Below, in pieces: positions 8,508-16,896 of a stretch of DNA of 64,000 nucleotides. The stretch spans positions 124,001 through 188,000 of the forward strand of contig JBEAVE010000004.1 in NCBI GenBank assembly GCA_041161065.1. Reading direction: 5' to 3'. The notes beneath the pieces were generated by a model. That model ran no database searches. It saw only the letters and a list, made by a program, of their open reading frames with translations, and was not told the origin of the DNA. The translations under genes and the position numbers were made by a program. Position 1 is the first letter of the stretch. The number at the start of each line of letters is the position of its first letter. Source of the stretch: DYRG01 sp041161065. Its GTDB lineage: Bacteria > Pseudomonadota > Gammaproteobacteria > Beggiatoales > Beggiatoaceae.

Positions 8508-9017
8508 CTATTTTATAATGTGAAAAATGGGAGATTCTCCAGCAATAACAGCACCTGTAAATTTTATTAATTTCTTAATTTCATCCATATTTGAAATGAC
8601 TACAGGTGTTAAAGTTGATTTTGCTTTTGATTCTAATAAAGTGAGATCAAATTCAATAATTACATCTCCTACTTCGACTGTTTGACCTTCTTGAGCAATT
8701 CTTCTAAAACCATCGCCCCGTAATTCAATAGTATCGATTCCAAAATGAACCAATATTTCTACACCACTGTCTGATTCAATACTAAAAGCATGATTAGTTT
8801 CAAATATCTTTTGAATCACCCCATTTACAGGCGCAACTATTTTATTACCTGTTGGCTTAATCGCAATCCCATCACCAACTACTTTCTCTGCAAAAACAAC
8901 ATCTGGTACATCTTCAATCTTCACAATTTCACCAGACAAAGGGGCTGCAATTACAATTGCTCCATTGGGAGAAACATCATCTGAAACTAATTTCTTAAGT
9001 TTGTTAAATAAACTCAT
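8508..9017 (-). CDS. crr: PTS glucose-type EIIA protein
   Basis: Cytosolic phosphocarrier of the sugar phosphotransferase system and, in enteric bacteria, a regulator of adenylate cyclase and of non-PTS permeases. At 169 residues it has the E. coli length and a closely similar C-terminus (TPVVISNMDEIKKLIK). The two active-site histidines are seen in NHAFSIES (H~75) and LVHFGIDT (H~90). No EIIB/C, HPr or EI gene is in the window, so a regulatory role is as likely as sugar uptake. The stop codon touches a MITE. Confidence 0.92.
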   Translation of the reverse strand: MSLFNKLKKLVSDDVSPNGAIVIAAPLSGEIVKIEDVPDVVFAEKVVGDGIAIKPTGNKIVAPVNGVIQKIFETNHAFSIESDSGVEILVHFGIDTIELRGDGFRRIAQEGQTVEVGDVIIEFDLTLLESKAKSTLTPVVISNMDEIKKLIKFTGAVIAGESPIFHIIK

Positions 9018-9227
9018 TGCATTTTTTCCTAAGCGTTAAAGTTCACTATTGTAATCCCAGTTAAAAAAAATTATAAGTGAATAGTCAAAAACCCGTTAAA
9101 ATGGTTTGATATCCTTATCAATGGAACTTTCAACGTGACTGTTATTAAAAAATCTGATTCTATTCAAAGCATTTCTAGTTTCCACGCTTGAGCAAGGAAT
9201 GAAATAAATAACTCTTTCTAAGTTTTG

Positions 9228-9246
9228 AAAACCTAGAAGGTTTTTT
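9228..9246 (+). terminator. Short hairpin followed by T run
   Basis: AAAACCT-AGA-AGGTTTT forms a 7-bp stem with a 3-base loop followed by TT. No annotated plus-strand gene precedes it, so it may end a small transcript or be incidental. Confidence 0.35.
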
Positions 9247-9256
9247 AGTGGGTGTT

Positions 9257-9285
9257 TTTACGATTGGTTGCAGTTGATTTATACT
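9257..9285 (+). promoter_or_regulatory. Candidate sigma-70 promoter for cysG
   Basis: TTTACG (9257-9262), a 17-bp spacer and TATACT (9280-9285), about 29 bp before the cysG start. Confidence 0.4.
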
Positions 9286-9313
9286 AGCGGCTCATTTTAT
9301 CAAGGGAAGCGTC

Positions 9314-10699
9314 ATGGAGACATTATCGCTAAGTTTGCAATTAAAAGGGCGACGTTGTGTGGTGGTGGGCGGCGGCGCGGTGGCGACCCGAAAGGTACGT
9401 TTATTATTGAAAACCCACGCTTGCGTGACGGTAATTGCGCCCACTTTAACCACCGATTTAATCCAACTCGCTGAAAAACATAAAATTACGCATCTCGCAC
9501 GACCTTTTCAAGCTGACGATGTTAAAGGTTCTTTTTTAGTGATCGCCGCCACCGATCAACCTTCTGTGAATTCAAATATCGCCCAACTCGCTGATCAACA
9601 AGGGATTTTAGTGAATGTGGTCGATGCACCGCAGTTGGGAAACGTGATGTTTCCGTCGATTGTCGATCGGTCGCCCGTTCATATTTCCGTATCGAGTGGC
9701 GGATCGTCGCCTGTGTTGGCTCGACTTTTAAGAGCGCGCCTCGAAACTTTTATTCCTGCGAATTATGGACAACTCGCTGAATTAACGCGCAAATTTCGTG
9801 ATAAAGTTAAAAAAACTTTTTCGGATCATGCGCAACGCCGACGGTTTTGGGAACAGGCTCTGCAAAGTCCCGTCACCGAATTAATGCTCGCGGGAAAACG
9901 TGAAGCTGCTGAACAACTCCTTGAAAAACAACTGACTACCCATCAACCCACACAGGGAGAAGTGTATTTAGTTGGCGCGGGACCCGGTGATCCAGACCTC
10001 TTAACTTTCAGGGCGTTACGTTTGATGCAGCAAGCCGACGTGGTGGTTTATGATCGTTTGGTTTCGCAGCCGATTTTGGATTTGGTGCGACGCGATGCTG
10101 AAAAAATTTACGTCGGTAAAGAACGTTCAAATCACGCCGTCCCACAAGAGGATATAAATCAATTACTTGCAACGCTCGCCAAACAAGGAAAACGAGTTCT
10201 GCGTTTGAAAGGCGGCGATCCGTTCATGTTTGGGCGCGGCGGCGAAGAAATCGAAACTCTCGCGGCGGACGGCATTCCGTTTGAAGTTGTGCCAGCGGTG
10301 ACGGCGGCGTTGGGAACGGCGGCGTATGCGGGGATTCCCTTGACGCACCGTGATTATGCGCAATCGTGCGTATTTGTGACAGGGCATTTGAAAGACGGAT
10401 CAATGGATTTAAATTGGAAAATGTTAGTGCAACCCAATCAAACGGTGGTGGTTTATATGGGATTGCAAGGTATTGAGCAACTGTGTGAGAAACTGATTGA
10501 AAACGGGCTTTCAAAAGATCATTCAATTGCTTTAATTCAACAAGCCACCACCCAAAACCAAAAAGTAGTGATTGGCACATTAGAAACATTGCCTGAAAAA
10601 GTGAGAAACGCCCACATTCAACCGCCAAGTTTAGTGATTGTAGGAAATGTGGTTAAATTACATGAGAAACTGGCTTGGTTTAAACCAATAACAAATTGA
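9314..10699 (+). CDS. cysG: Siroheme synthase (fused dehydrogenase/ferrochelatase and uroporphyrinogen methyltransferase)
   Basis: Makes siroheme, the cofactor of sulfite and nitrite reductases, from uroporphyrinogen III. The N-terminal half is the NAD-dependent precorrin-2 dehydrogenase/ferrochelatase (GGGAVATRK near residue 20, the phospho-serine region SVSSGGSSPV near 128). The C-terminal half is the SAM-dependent methyltransferase (LVGAGPGDPDLLT near 220, VVYDRLVS, LRLKGGDPFMFGRGGEE). At 461 residues it matches E. coli CysG (457). The start is preceded by AAGGGA. A siroheme-dependent (dissimilatory) sulfite reductase would fit the qmo genes elsewhere in the window. Confidence 0.95.
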   Translation: METLSLSLQLKGRRCVVVGGGAVATRKVRLLLKTHACVTVIAPTLTTDLIQLAEKHKITHLARPFQADDVKGSFLVIAATDQPSVNSNIAQLADQQGILVNVVDAPQLGNVMFPSIVDRSPVHISVSSGGSSPVLARLLRARLETFIPANYGQLAELTRKFRDKVKKTFSDHAQRRRFWEQALQSPVTELMLAGKREAAEQLLEKQLTTHQPTQGEVYLVGAGPGDPDLLTFRALRLMQQADVVVYDRLVSQPILDLVRRDAEKIYVGKERSNHAVPQEDINQLLATLAKQGKRVLRLKGGDPFMFGRGGEEIETLAADGIPFEVVPAVTAALGTAAYAGIPLTHRDYAQSCVFVTGHLKDGSMDLNWKMLVQPNQTVVVYMGLQGIEQLCEKLIENGLSKDHSIALIQQATTQNQKVVIGTLETLPEKVRNAHIQPPSLVIVGNVVKLHEKLAWFKPITN

Positions 10700-10718
10700 T
10701 TTCAAGGATTGAGAGAAA

Positions 10719-11651
10719 ATGACAACAGCATACATTACACACGAAGATTGCAAACAACACGATACGATGGAAGGACATCCCGAAGCGGCTGAACGTATTG
10801 GCGCAATTGAAGATCGTTTAATGACTTCAGGTTTAATGGATTGGTTAAGATATTACGAAGCACCGAGAGCAACTCGTGAGCAACTTGCTCGAGTTCATCG
10901 CCAAGGTTACATTGAACAAATCTTAAGTTTTCATCCTGATGATGTTGAAGATCACCAATATTTGGATCAAGACACGGTTTTAATGGAACATACCCCCGAA
11001 GCAGCATTAAGATCGGCGGGCGCAGCGATTTTGGCAACCGAGTTAGTCTTTGAAAAGAAAGTAAAAAATGCCTTTTGTTGTGTGCGTCCACCCGGACATC
11101 ATGCGTTACCCGGGCGTGCGATGGGGTTTTGTTTTTTCAATAATGCAGCGGTCGGAGCGGCGCACGCGCTCGAACATTTTGGTTTAAAACGGGTGGCGGT
11201 TTGTGATTTTGATGTGCATCATGGTAATGGAACGCAAGATATTTTTGAGAAAAATCCGAATGTGATGGTTTGTTCTTCATTTCAACATCCTTTCTATCCT
11301 TACACGCCTTTAAATGAAAATCATCCGACGTTAATTGATGCGCCTTTACCGTCGGGTTGTACGGGTGAGCAATTCAAAGAAATTATTACTGAGAAATGGC
11401 TACCTAAATTACATGATTTCAAACCTGAGATGATTTTTATTTCTGCGGGATTTGATGCACACGCCGAAGATGAAATGTCACATACCCGTTTGCGTGAAGC
11501 AGATTTTATGTGGATTACCGAGGAATTGCTCAAAATTGCGCATCAATATTCTGAAGACCGCGTGGTTTCATTATTAGAAGGGGGTTATGATTTGTCATCT
11601 TTAGCACGCAGCGTTTCTGCCCATGTTAAAGTTCTGATGAATGTCCATTAA
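10719..11651 (+). CDS. Histone-deacetylase family protein (class II-like amidohydrolase)
   Basis: Zinc-dependent deacetylase of the arginase/HDAC fold. Key motifs are RPPGHHA (catalytic His pair), GFCFFNNAAVGA, DFDVHHGNGTQ (zinc ligands Asp and His), SAGFDAHAEDEM (zinc Asp) and LEGGYD (catalytic Tyr). At 310 residues it is typical of bacterial HdaH/polyamine-deacetylase-type enzymes; the substrate (polyamine, acetyl-lysine or another amide) cannot be read from the sequence. It follows cysG by 19 bp and ends before a terminator, so it may be co-transcribed with cysG. Confidence 0.9.
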   Translation: MTTAYITHEDCKQHDTMEGHPEAAERIGAIEDRLMTSGLMDWLRYYEAPRATREQLARVHRQGYIEQILSFHPDDVEDHQYLDQDTVLMEHTPEAALRSAGAAILATELVFEKKVKNAFCCVRPPGHHALPGRAMGFCFFNNAAVGAAHALEHFGLKRVAVCDFDVHHGNGTQDIFEKNPNVMVCSSFQHPFYPYTPLNENHPTLIDAPLPSGCTGEQFKEIITEKWLPKLHDFKPEMIFISAGFDAHAEDEMSHTRLREADFMWITEELLKIAHQYSEDRVVSLLEGGYDLSSLARSVSAHVKVLMNVH

Positions 11652-11660
11652 ATATTTGGG

Positions 11661-11705
11661 AGGTGATCTATAGAAAATACTCTATCAGAATCACCTATTT
11701 TTTTT
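11661..11705 (+). terminator. Rho-independent terminator after the deacetylase gene
   Basis: AGGTGA (11661-11666) pairs with TCACCT (11691-11696), with partial inner pairing, followed by eight T residues. Confidence 0.65.
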
Positions 11706-11777
11706 GAAAGCCTCTTTTTTATTTTATTTAATATCAATCAGTTATTTGATTTAAAGGTTGCTGTTAAGATTTGTTCA

Positions 11778-11806
11778 TTGCCAACAAAAGAGAAATCCGT
11801 TACACT
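11778..11806 (+). promoter_or_regulatory. Sigma-70 promoter for the sdhE-SPOR pair
   Basis: TTGCCA (11778-11783), exactly 17 bp, then TACACT (11801-11806). Transcription would start about 17 bp before the GTG start codon. Confidence 0.55.
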
Positions 11807-11830
11807 TAAACTGTTTTAGAGGAGTTTTTT

Positions 11831-12067
11831 GTGCAGAATATTTCAAAACTCAAATGGCGTTGTCGTCGAGGAATGCGCGAATTAGACGTGTTACTAGAGC
11901 GTTATTTAGAACGACGATTTTCAAATGCTTCACCTGAAGAACAAGCCCTATTTGAAACTTTCGTAGATTTGCCCGATGACCCGTTAATTGAGTGGCTGTT
12001 AAAAAATATTTCTCCCCCTGCACAATGGCAACCATTAGTCAAACAAATTTTATCCATTCACTTTTGA
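11831..12067 (+). CDS. sdhE: FAD assembly factor SdhE
   Basis: Small cytosolic factor that promotes covalent flavin attachment to succinate dehydrogenase. The 78-residue sequence contains the invariant RRGMRELD (residues ~12-19, with the RGxxE motif) and the later PDDPLIEWLL helix of the family. GTG start with GAGGAG upstream. The next gene begins 11 bp downstream. Confidence 0.92.
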   Translation: MQNISKLKWRCRRGMRELDVLLERYLERRFSNASPEEQALFETFVDLPDDPLIEWLLKNISPPAQWQPLVKQILSIHF

Positions 12068-12077
12068 GGACTTTATC

Positions 12078-12425
12078 ATGCAATTGGTGAAACCCGCTAT
12101 TTTGATGTTTTTAGTTTTATTTTCCATTCAAATCCCTGCTGTCGAAACTGAAGAATGGTACGTTATTTTAGGTAGCTTTCCGCTTAATGAAAAAGGTTTG
12201 AAATCTGCCCAGAATCTGAGAGAAAAATTCCGCACGGATAACATTAACCAAGATGACATTATTGTTGCTGAAAGTAATTTCTACACGGGTATTACAAAAG
12301 AGCTTTATGTTGTTATGGCGGGCGCATTTCCCAACCAAAAAGACGCGAAACAATGGATTGTCCAAAAGAACATCAAACAAATTGTGCCCGATGTGTACGT
12401 TAAAAAAGCGAAAGAATCCTTTTAA
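12078..12425 (+). CDS. Exported SPOR-like protein
   Basis: A 115-residue protein with a signal peptide (residues ~1-20) and a single domain that resembles SPOR: WYVILGSFPLNEKGLKSAQ at the start, a central strand LYVVMAGAFPNQKDAKQW, and a final helix-strand. SPOR domains bind denuded septal peptidoglycan glycans; no other domain is present. It follows sdhE closely and is separated from the next lipoprotein gene by a MITE. Confidence 0.62.
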   Translation: MQLVKPAILMFLVLFSIQIPAVETEEWYVILGSFPLNEKGLKSAQNLREKFRTDNINQDDIIVAESNFYTGITKELYVVMAGAFPNQKDAKQWIVQKNIKQIVPDVYVKKAKESF

Positions 12426-12452
12426 TTAGAAACAACGCCACAAACCTAATTA

Positions 12453-12548
12453 GGGTAGTGATCAGTAAGAGATATTGCTCAATTATGTCATTTTATGAAA
12501 ATTAGAGAAATATTCGTAAAAATCCTCTCTTTCTTTTGATCACTACCC
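12453..12548. mobile_element. MITE-like element, TGATCACTACCC family
   Basis: A 96-bp non-coding element bounded by GGGTAGTGATCA and TGATCACTACCC. The interior is AT-rich and aligns in reverse with the element at 5982. It separates the SPOR-like gene from the lipoprotein gene at 12583. Confidence 0.82.
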
Positions 12549-12582
12549 ATTTTAATAGGCTAGCAAACATCGGGAGGTGGAT

Positions 12583-13422
12583 ATGCGGATAAAATCTTTA
12601 TGGTGGGCGGTGTTTTTAGTGGCGGGTTGCGCGCCGGCGGGCGGGGCACTTAAGCCTGTTGCCGCACAAAATCAGCAAAATCTCGCGGCAATGGCACGCA
12701 ATGTCCATTTGTTATTGCACATTCACGAAACTTTATTGAAAGCAGCTTCGGATACATTGCTATTTCAACAGATTGCTAAAACTGAAGCAGAATTGATTGC
12801 AGTTGTTGGAACACCACAGTTACCGTTGAAATCAGAAAAATGGGAGGACGCAATTGAAAAATCGGCTAAAACATTTATTGGAAGAAAATCTAAATTTACA
12901 GAGCGATTTCAATATGTTAAATCTTCATTAGCGCGCGGTTTGTCTTCCGAAGAAATGCAGCAACTCAGCGCAAAAGAAGGTTGGATATTTAGTGCATTAA
13001 CAAATCCCAATTTTACCCCTCAAAAAGCCCACGAAACACTCAAAGTTTTATCTGAATTACGCAGAACAAATGAAACAGGAAAAGATAGCATTTTTTATGA
13101 AGAAGCCACACGACGTTTGAAAGTATTTGATGCGCGATTAGAATATGTTGAAAATACTATTAAAGCAGCTGAAACATTATTGGGTGCGTTAAAACAAGAA
13201 TTATTGAAAGAATTAGATAGAGCTTTTGCACACAGTCAATCATTTGTAAATTATGCGCAAGCAGAAATTGATCCTGAGAGTGCATTGCGGCATTTTGCCA
13301 GTGACAGTTTAAATGAAATTATCACCGCTTTAGCAAATAAATATGTAGAAAATCCTGTCATAAGAAAAGCGGCGGTGAGTTTGTTAATGAAAGGATCGGA
13401 TACGTTAACTAATAACCTTTAG
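12583..13422 (+). CDS. Unrecognised lipoprotein with helical coiled-coil character
   Basis: A 279-residue protein with a lipobox (LVAGC near residue 16) that predicts lipid anchoring. The rest is charged and helix-rich, with heptad-like stretches around residues 150-230. I recognise no domain. I choose the ATG at 12583 because GGAGG sits five bases upstream; an upstream in-frame GTG overlaps that site. It heads a possible two-gene unit with the next frame, 9 bp downstream. Confidence 0.65.
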   Translation: MRIKSLWWAVFLVAGCAPAGGALKPVAAQNQQNLAAMARNVHLLLHIHETLLKAASDTLLFQQIAKTEAELIAVVGTPQLPLKSEKWEDAIEKSAKTFIGRKSKFTERFQYVKSSLARGLSSEEMQQLSAKEGWIFSALTNPNFTPQKAHETLKVLSELRRTNETGKDSIFYEEATRRLKVFDARLEYVENTIKAAETLLGALKQELLKELDRAFAHSQSFVNYAQAEIDPESALRHFASDSLNEIITALANKYVENPVIRKAAVSLLMKGSDTLTNNL

Positions 13423-13431
13423 GAATCAAAT

Positions 13432-13803
13432 ATGTCTGTGTTTTCTGACCCACAAATCGTCAAGTTTCAAAATGCGTTACAAGGTCCCGCACCTAGCTAT
13501 GATCCCAATTGGCAAATTACCAAACAACTGGTGAAATTAACGACATTACAATCGCAATACATTTTGGAATTACAAGCGCAATTGGATAGCTATATGAATG
13601 CGCAAGAAGCGTCCTCTACGGTTTTATTGGAAGCGCTGCAAAATTCATCTGCAACCGAGATAGAACAAACGCCTATTTCTGAAGCGCAAGCTACTGCCGC
13701 GATGAGAAACCTCGAACAAGCCATTACAGATTACCAAAATGGCAAACAAGTTGCTCAATACACAGGTACAGTCTTGAAATTTGCTTCTTTGCTATTACTG
13801 TAG
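13432..13803 (+). CDS. Small unrecognised helical protein
   Basis: A 123-residue protein without a signal peptide. The C-terminus is hydrophobic (GTVLKFASLLLL) and the centre is glutamine-rich and helical. It sits 9 bp after the lipoprotein gene with AGGAATC upstream of the ATG, so the two probably form a pair. Its stop region overlaps the end of the convergent gene by nine bases. Function unknown. Confidence 0.5.
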   Translation: MSVFSDPQIVKFQNALQGPAPSYDPNWQITKQLVKLTTLQSQYILELQAQLDSYMNAQEASSTVLLEALQNSSATEIEQTPISEAQATAAMRNLEQAITDYQNGKQVAQYTGTVLKFASLLLL

Positions 13804-14382
13804 TTTTTCGGGGGGCCAGCGGTGAAATTTTTGGCGTTTGGCGATCAATTCTCCTGTTTTCATTTGAAATATTTCTGTTCCAGTGTTGTAAAAACGCGTC
13901 GCCTGATTGAATTCACGATTGCCTTCTAACACGACTTGTAGGGCTTGTTTGTATATTTTGCTCGCGGCTTTGAGTTGATTATTGGTGAGCGTGCGGTGAA
14001 GAGCCAAATCGCGGTCTTGCGCGCGGGTAGCACTCGATTTGCCCGTTTCGTAAGTCGACTTCGCCTTGGCAAGCAACTGTAGTGCTTCTTTATATTTTGC
14101 TTCAGCACGGCTGTAATGTTTTGAAGCAACTTCAAAATGCTCGATTTTTTCTTCAAATTGACTATAGGTGTCTTTGTAATAAAATTTACTGGCTTTTGTA
14201 CCATACCCCGCAAATGTTTTATAATCTTCCACCAAGACTTTCGTTGTGGTACAAGCCTCGATACCTCGTTTGAATACTTGCACTAAACCTTGTTTCCAAG
14301 GATAGGATTCTGGGTCTTCTTCCGCGAGAAGAACTGTTGAAGAAAAACCGATTAAAAAAATAAATCCAGAAATGCGTAACAT
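13795..14382 (-). CDS. Unrecognised exported helical protein
   Basis: A 195-residue protein with a signal peptide (residues ~1-20, ending LLAEED). The mature part is a run of lysine/alanine-rich helices with tyrosines at repeat-like intervals (for example HYSRAEAKYKEALQLLAKAK), reminiscent of TPR-like or coiled-coil periplasmic proteins. Convergent with the gene at 13432 and divergent from the wza-like gene 40 bp away. No family recognised. Confidence 0.6.
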   Translation of the reverse strand: MLRISGFIFLIGFSSTVLLAEEDPESYPWKQGLVQVFKRGIEACTTTKVLVEDYKTFAGYGTKASKFYYKDTYSQFEEKIEHFEVASKHYSRAEAKYKEALQLLAKAKSTYETGKSSATRAQDRDLALHRTLTNNQLKAASKIYKQALQVVLEGNREFNQATRFYNTGTEIFQMKTGELIAKRQKFHRWPPEKLQ

Positions 14383-14421
14383 TTGAAATACCTACCTCCA
14401 AAGCAAAGAGATTATTCTAGT

Positions 14422-15141
14422 ATGCTTTATCGCCAATTTGCAATGTGTTTTATGTTATTACTGTTGGGTTGTGCAGAAACCCCCAAACAGTATTTCTCAC
14501 TTAAAGATTTTCCTGCGCCGCCGGCGGATCGAATTGGTATTTTACGACCGGGCGATTCTATCGATATCAAATTCCAATACTGGGCAGAATTAGATGACTC
14601 CCAAACTATTCGCCCTGATGGTAACATTTCATTACAACTTGTTGGTGACCTAAAAGTTGATGGCTTAACCCCCAGCCAGTTAAATGAAAAATTAAAAGAA
14701 CTCTATAAAGGAAAATTGAAAGACCCAGAAATCACCGTTATCGTTCGTTCTTTAGGTGCAAGAGTGGTTTACGTTGGAGGAGAAGTGTTTACTTCTGGTG
14801 AAGTTGAATTAAAAGATAAAATGACCGTGCTTTCTGCGGTAATGGCAGCGGGCGGTTTCAATAAAACAACTGCAGAAATCGCTAATGTCGTTATTGTTCG
14901 GTTTCTCGATGACAAATATTATGCAACCACTGTTGATTTAGAAAGTCATTTCAATAATCCTCAAACAGAACCTTTTTTTCTCGCCGCGCAAGACATTGTT
15001 TATGTACCCAGAACTCGTATTGTTGAACTCAATCAATGGGTAGAACAACACATTGCAAAAATGTTACCTAAAACAGGGGTAACAGTTGAAGCAACTAAAA
15101 ATACAGGCAATATGAGCATTCGTTACGGTTATTCTAATTAA
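14422..15141 (+). CDS. Polysaccharide export outer-membrane lipoprotein, Wza-like
   Basis: Forms or contributes to the outer-membrane channel for exopolysaccharide export. A lipobox (LLLLGC) lies near residue 16 when the ATG at 14422 is used; an in-frame TTG 39 bp upstream has no better ribosome site. A Poly_export domain (PGDSIDIKF...RPDGNISLQLVGDLKVDGLTP, split here) is followed by a SLBB-type domain (VVYVGGEVFTSGEVEL). At about 239 residues it is shorter than E. coli Wza and more like GumB/EpsE types. The Wzz-like gene follows after 3 bp. Confidence 0.85.
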   Translation: MLYRQFAMCFMLLLLGCAETPKQYFSLKDFPAPPADRIGILRPGDSIDIKFQYWAELDDSQTIRPDGNISLQLVGDLKVDGLTPSQLNEKLKELYKGKLKDPEITVIVRSLGARVVYVGGEVFTSGEVELKDKMTVLSAVMAAGGFNKTTAEIANVVIVRFLDDKYYATTVDLESHFNNPQTEPFFLAAQDIVYVPRTRIVELNQWVEQHIAKMLPKTGVTVEATKNTGNMSIRYGYSN

Positions 15142-15144
15142 AAT

Positions 15145-16755
15145 ATGCTACCTTCCAATCCTCACCATTCTCAACGTGAACCAAATGAAATCAAGAAACT
15201 AACCATTGATTTTGATCCCGGTTTTTCATTGAGAGATGCACTAAATGTTTTGTTTTGTCACAAATGGAAAATTATTTTATTTTTCTGTACCGTGACATCG
15301 GCAATTTCGGTTTCAACTTATCGAATGCCGTATTTCTATTCTTCTGAAGCAAAAATTGTTGTCAATGCAGGAAGAGACCCGAATTCTATCGCGCCAATTT
15401 TAGGTCCATCACAATATTTGAATCAAGGACAACAAGAACGTGTTAATAACGAAGTAATTATCTTAAAAAGCCGCATCTTAGCCGAAAGAGTTGTTACGGA
15501 AATTGGTTATGAACATTTCTTCAAAAAACATAAAAAAGTACCCGAGAAACCCGCCGAAAAAAACGTTTCTAAAATAGAAGAAAATGTGTCGAGCGATCCG
15601 CCCAAAAAATCTGAAAATGAGCCCAAGAAATTTGATAAAGATTTATGGAATATTGCGGTTAATCAAGTGGCGGGCGGATTAACGGTAGAATTAAAACCAT
15701 TGAGTTTTGTGGTGGGTTTGACAATTACATTGCGTGATGCGGAATTGGCAAAGAAAGTTCTTCAAACTTTGCTCGATGTTTATATTAACCGTTATATTGA
15801 ATTAAGTGAAGCAAAATCAGTTGATGTTTTTCAGAAACGCTACGATCATTTCAAAGAAGAATTTTTGAAGAAAGAAGAAGCATTAAATAGTTTCAAAATT
15901 GAAAATAATATTGTTTCTTTAGATGAGCAAAAAACGATGCTTATTTCCCGAGAAGGAGAATTGATTGGGGCGTTAAATGCGGCTGCCACCAAAAGTGTGA
16001 TGTTAAAAACTAAAATTGCCGATTTAGAAAAGTTACTACCAACTTATGAGGAAATCATTGTTAGTCAAACGACGGAAGGTAAAACCAATTATGTTGCCGA
16101 TGCGCTTAAAAACTTATTGATTAAATTAAAAAATCAAGAAATAGAATTAACGTCACGTTATCCTGCTGATTCGAGAAAAGTTATCGAAGTAACAGAGCAA
16201 ATCGCATTGGTAGAAAAGAGTTTAGCAGAAGAACCTGAAAGCAAAGAAGAATTAACCAAAAGCCTTAATCAATCTTATGAGCATTTTTCGCGGCAATTGG
16301 AGGAAAATAAAATCGATTTTAGGTCTAATGAAGCCAGTTTGTCGGTTATGAGAGCGCAGTTAGAAAATTATCAAAAAGAGTTGGAGAAACTGGTTTCTTA
16401 TGAATTACCGCTAGCGCGTTTAGAAAGAGCGCAAGAAGTTGCTCAAAAAGAATATCAAGAACAAGCTGCTATTTTACAAAAAGCAGGCAGTTATAAAGCG
16501 TTGAATGATCAAAAAATTGTAAGTATTGATATTATTGAACCGCCGACTTATTCTGATGAAGCAGTGAAACCCGATAAACCCAAGAATATTATTTTAGGAA
16601 TTGTATTAGGTTTGTTTGGTGGAATTGGATTGGCGTTCTTTTTGGATTATTTTGATGATTCTATGAAAACTAATGAAGACGTGAAACGCCATTTGAAAAT
16701 ACCTGTTTTAGCAATGATTACAACGAACGAATTTGAGAAGATTTATAACACCTAA
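15145..16755 (+). CDS. Polysaccharide co-polymerase, Wzz/GumC-type without kinase domain
   Basis: Inner-membrane chain-length regulator that couples polymerisation to export through the Wza-type channel. The 536-residue protein has a first transmembrane helix near residues 45-65, a long periplasmic region with an extended coiled coil (~200-460), and a second helix near 490-515 (NIILGIVLGLFGGIGLAFF). It ends shortly after without the BY-kinase domain of Wzc. A charged Lys/Pro/Glu-rich insert at residues ~128-160 is unusual. No glycosyltransferase or polymerase gene follows, so the rest of the pathway must lie elsewhere. Confidence 0.85.
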   Translation: MLPSNPHHSQREPNEIKKLTIDFDPGFSLRDALNVLFCHKWKIILFFCTVTSAISVSTYRMPYFYSSEAKIVVNAGRDPNSIAPILGPSQYLNQGQQERVNNEVIILKSRILAERVVTEIGYEHFFKKHKKVPEKPAEKNVSKIEENVSSDPPKKSENEPKKFDKDLWNIAVNQVAGGLTVELKPLSFVVGLTITLRDAELAKKVLQTLLDVYINRYIELSEAKSVDVFQKRYDHFKEEFLKKEEALNSFKIENNIVSLDEQKTMLISREGELIGALNAAATKSVMLKTKIADLEKLLPTYEEIIVSQTTEGKTNYVADALKNLLIKLKNQEIELTSRYPADSRKVIEVTEQIALVEKSLAEEPESKEELTKSLNQSYEHFSRQLEENKIDFRSNEASLSVMRAQLENYQKELEKLVSYELPLARLERAQEVAQKEYQEQAAILQKAGSYKALNDQKIVSIDIIEPPTYSDEAVKPDKPKNIILGIVLGLFGGIGLAFFLDYFDDSMKTNEDVKRHLKIPVLAMITTNEFEKIYNT

Positions 16756-16896
16756 AAATGCCCACACACAGCGCGTGATTGTAATCCGTAATAAAAATAG
16801 GGTTTGATTGATTTTAAGGGTGAGGGCTTGCATTCATTTTATAAATAGTCTAATTTGTTGGCTTTATTTTAGTATCTACTAATTTGGTAAAATACC

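Larger units (their letters stand above)
9018..9313. other. Divergent intergenic region between crr and cysG
   Basis: About 300 bp with no gene. It contains a minus-strand TATAAT (9075-9070) that could serve crr, a 16-bp dyad TTGATA-N4-TATCAA at 9106-9121 whose spacing does not fit FNR, a short hairpin with a T run at 9228-9246, and a candidate cysG promoter. A small RNA ending at the hairpin is possible but not shown. Confidence 0.4.

Noticed and set aside
9106..9121. Possible FNR box upstream of cysG/crr
   Set aside because: The arms TTGAT/ATCAA are separated by six bases instead of four, so it does not fit FNR; kept only as an unnamed dyad.
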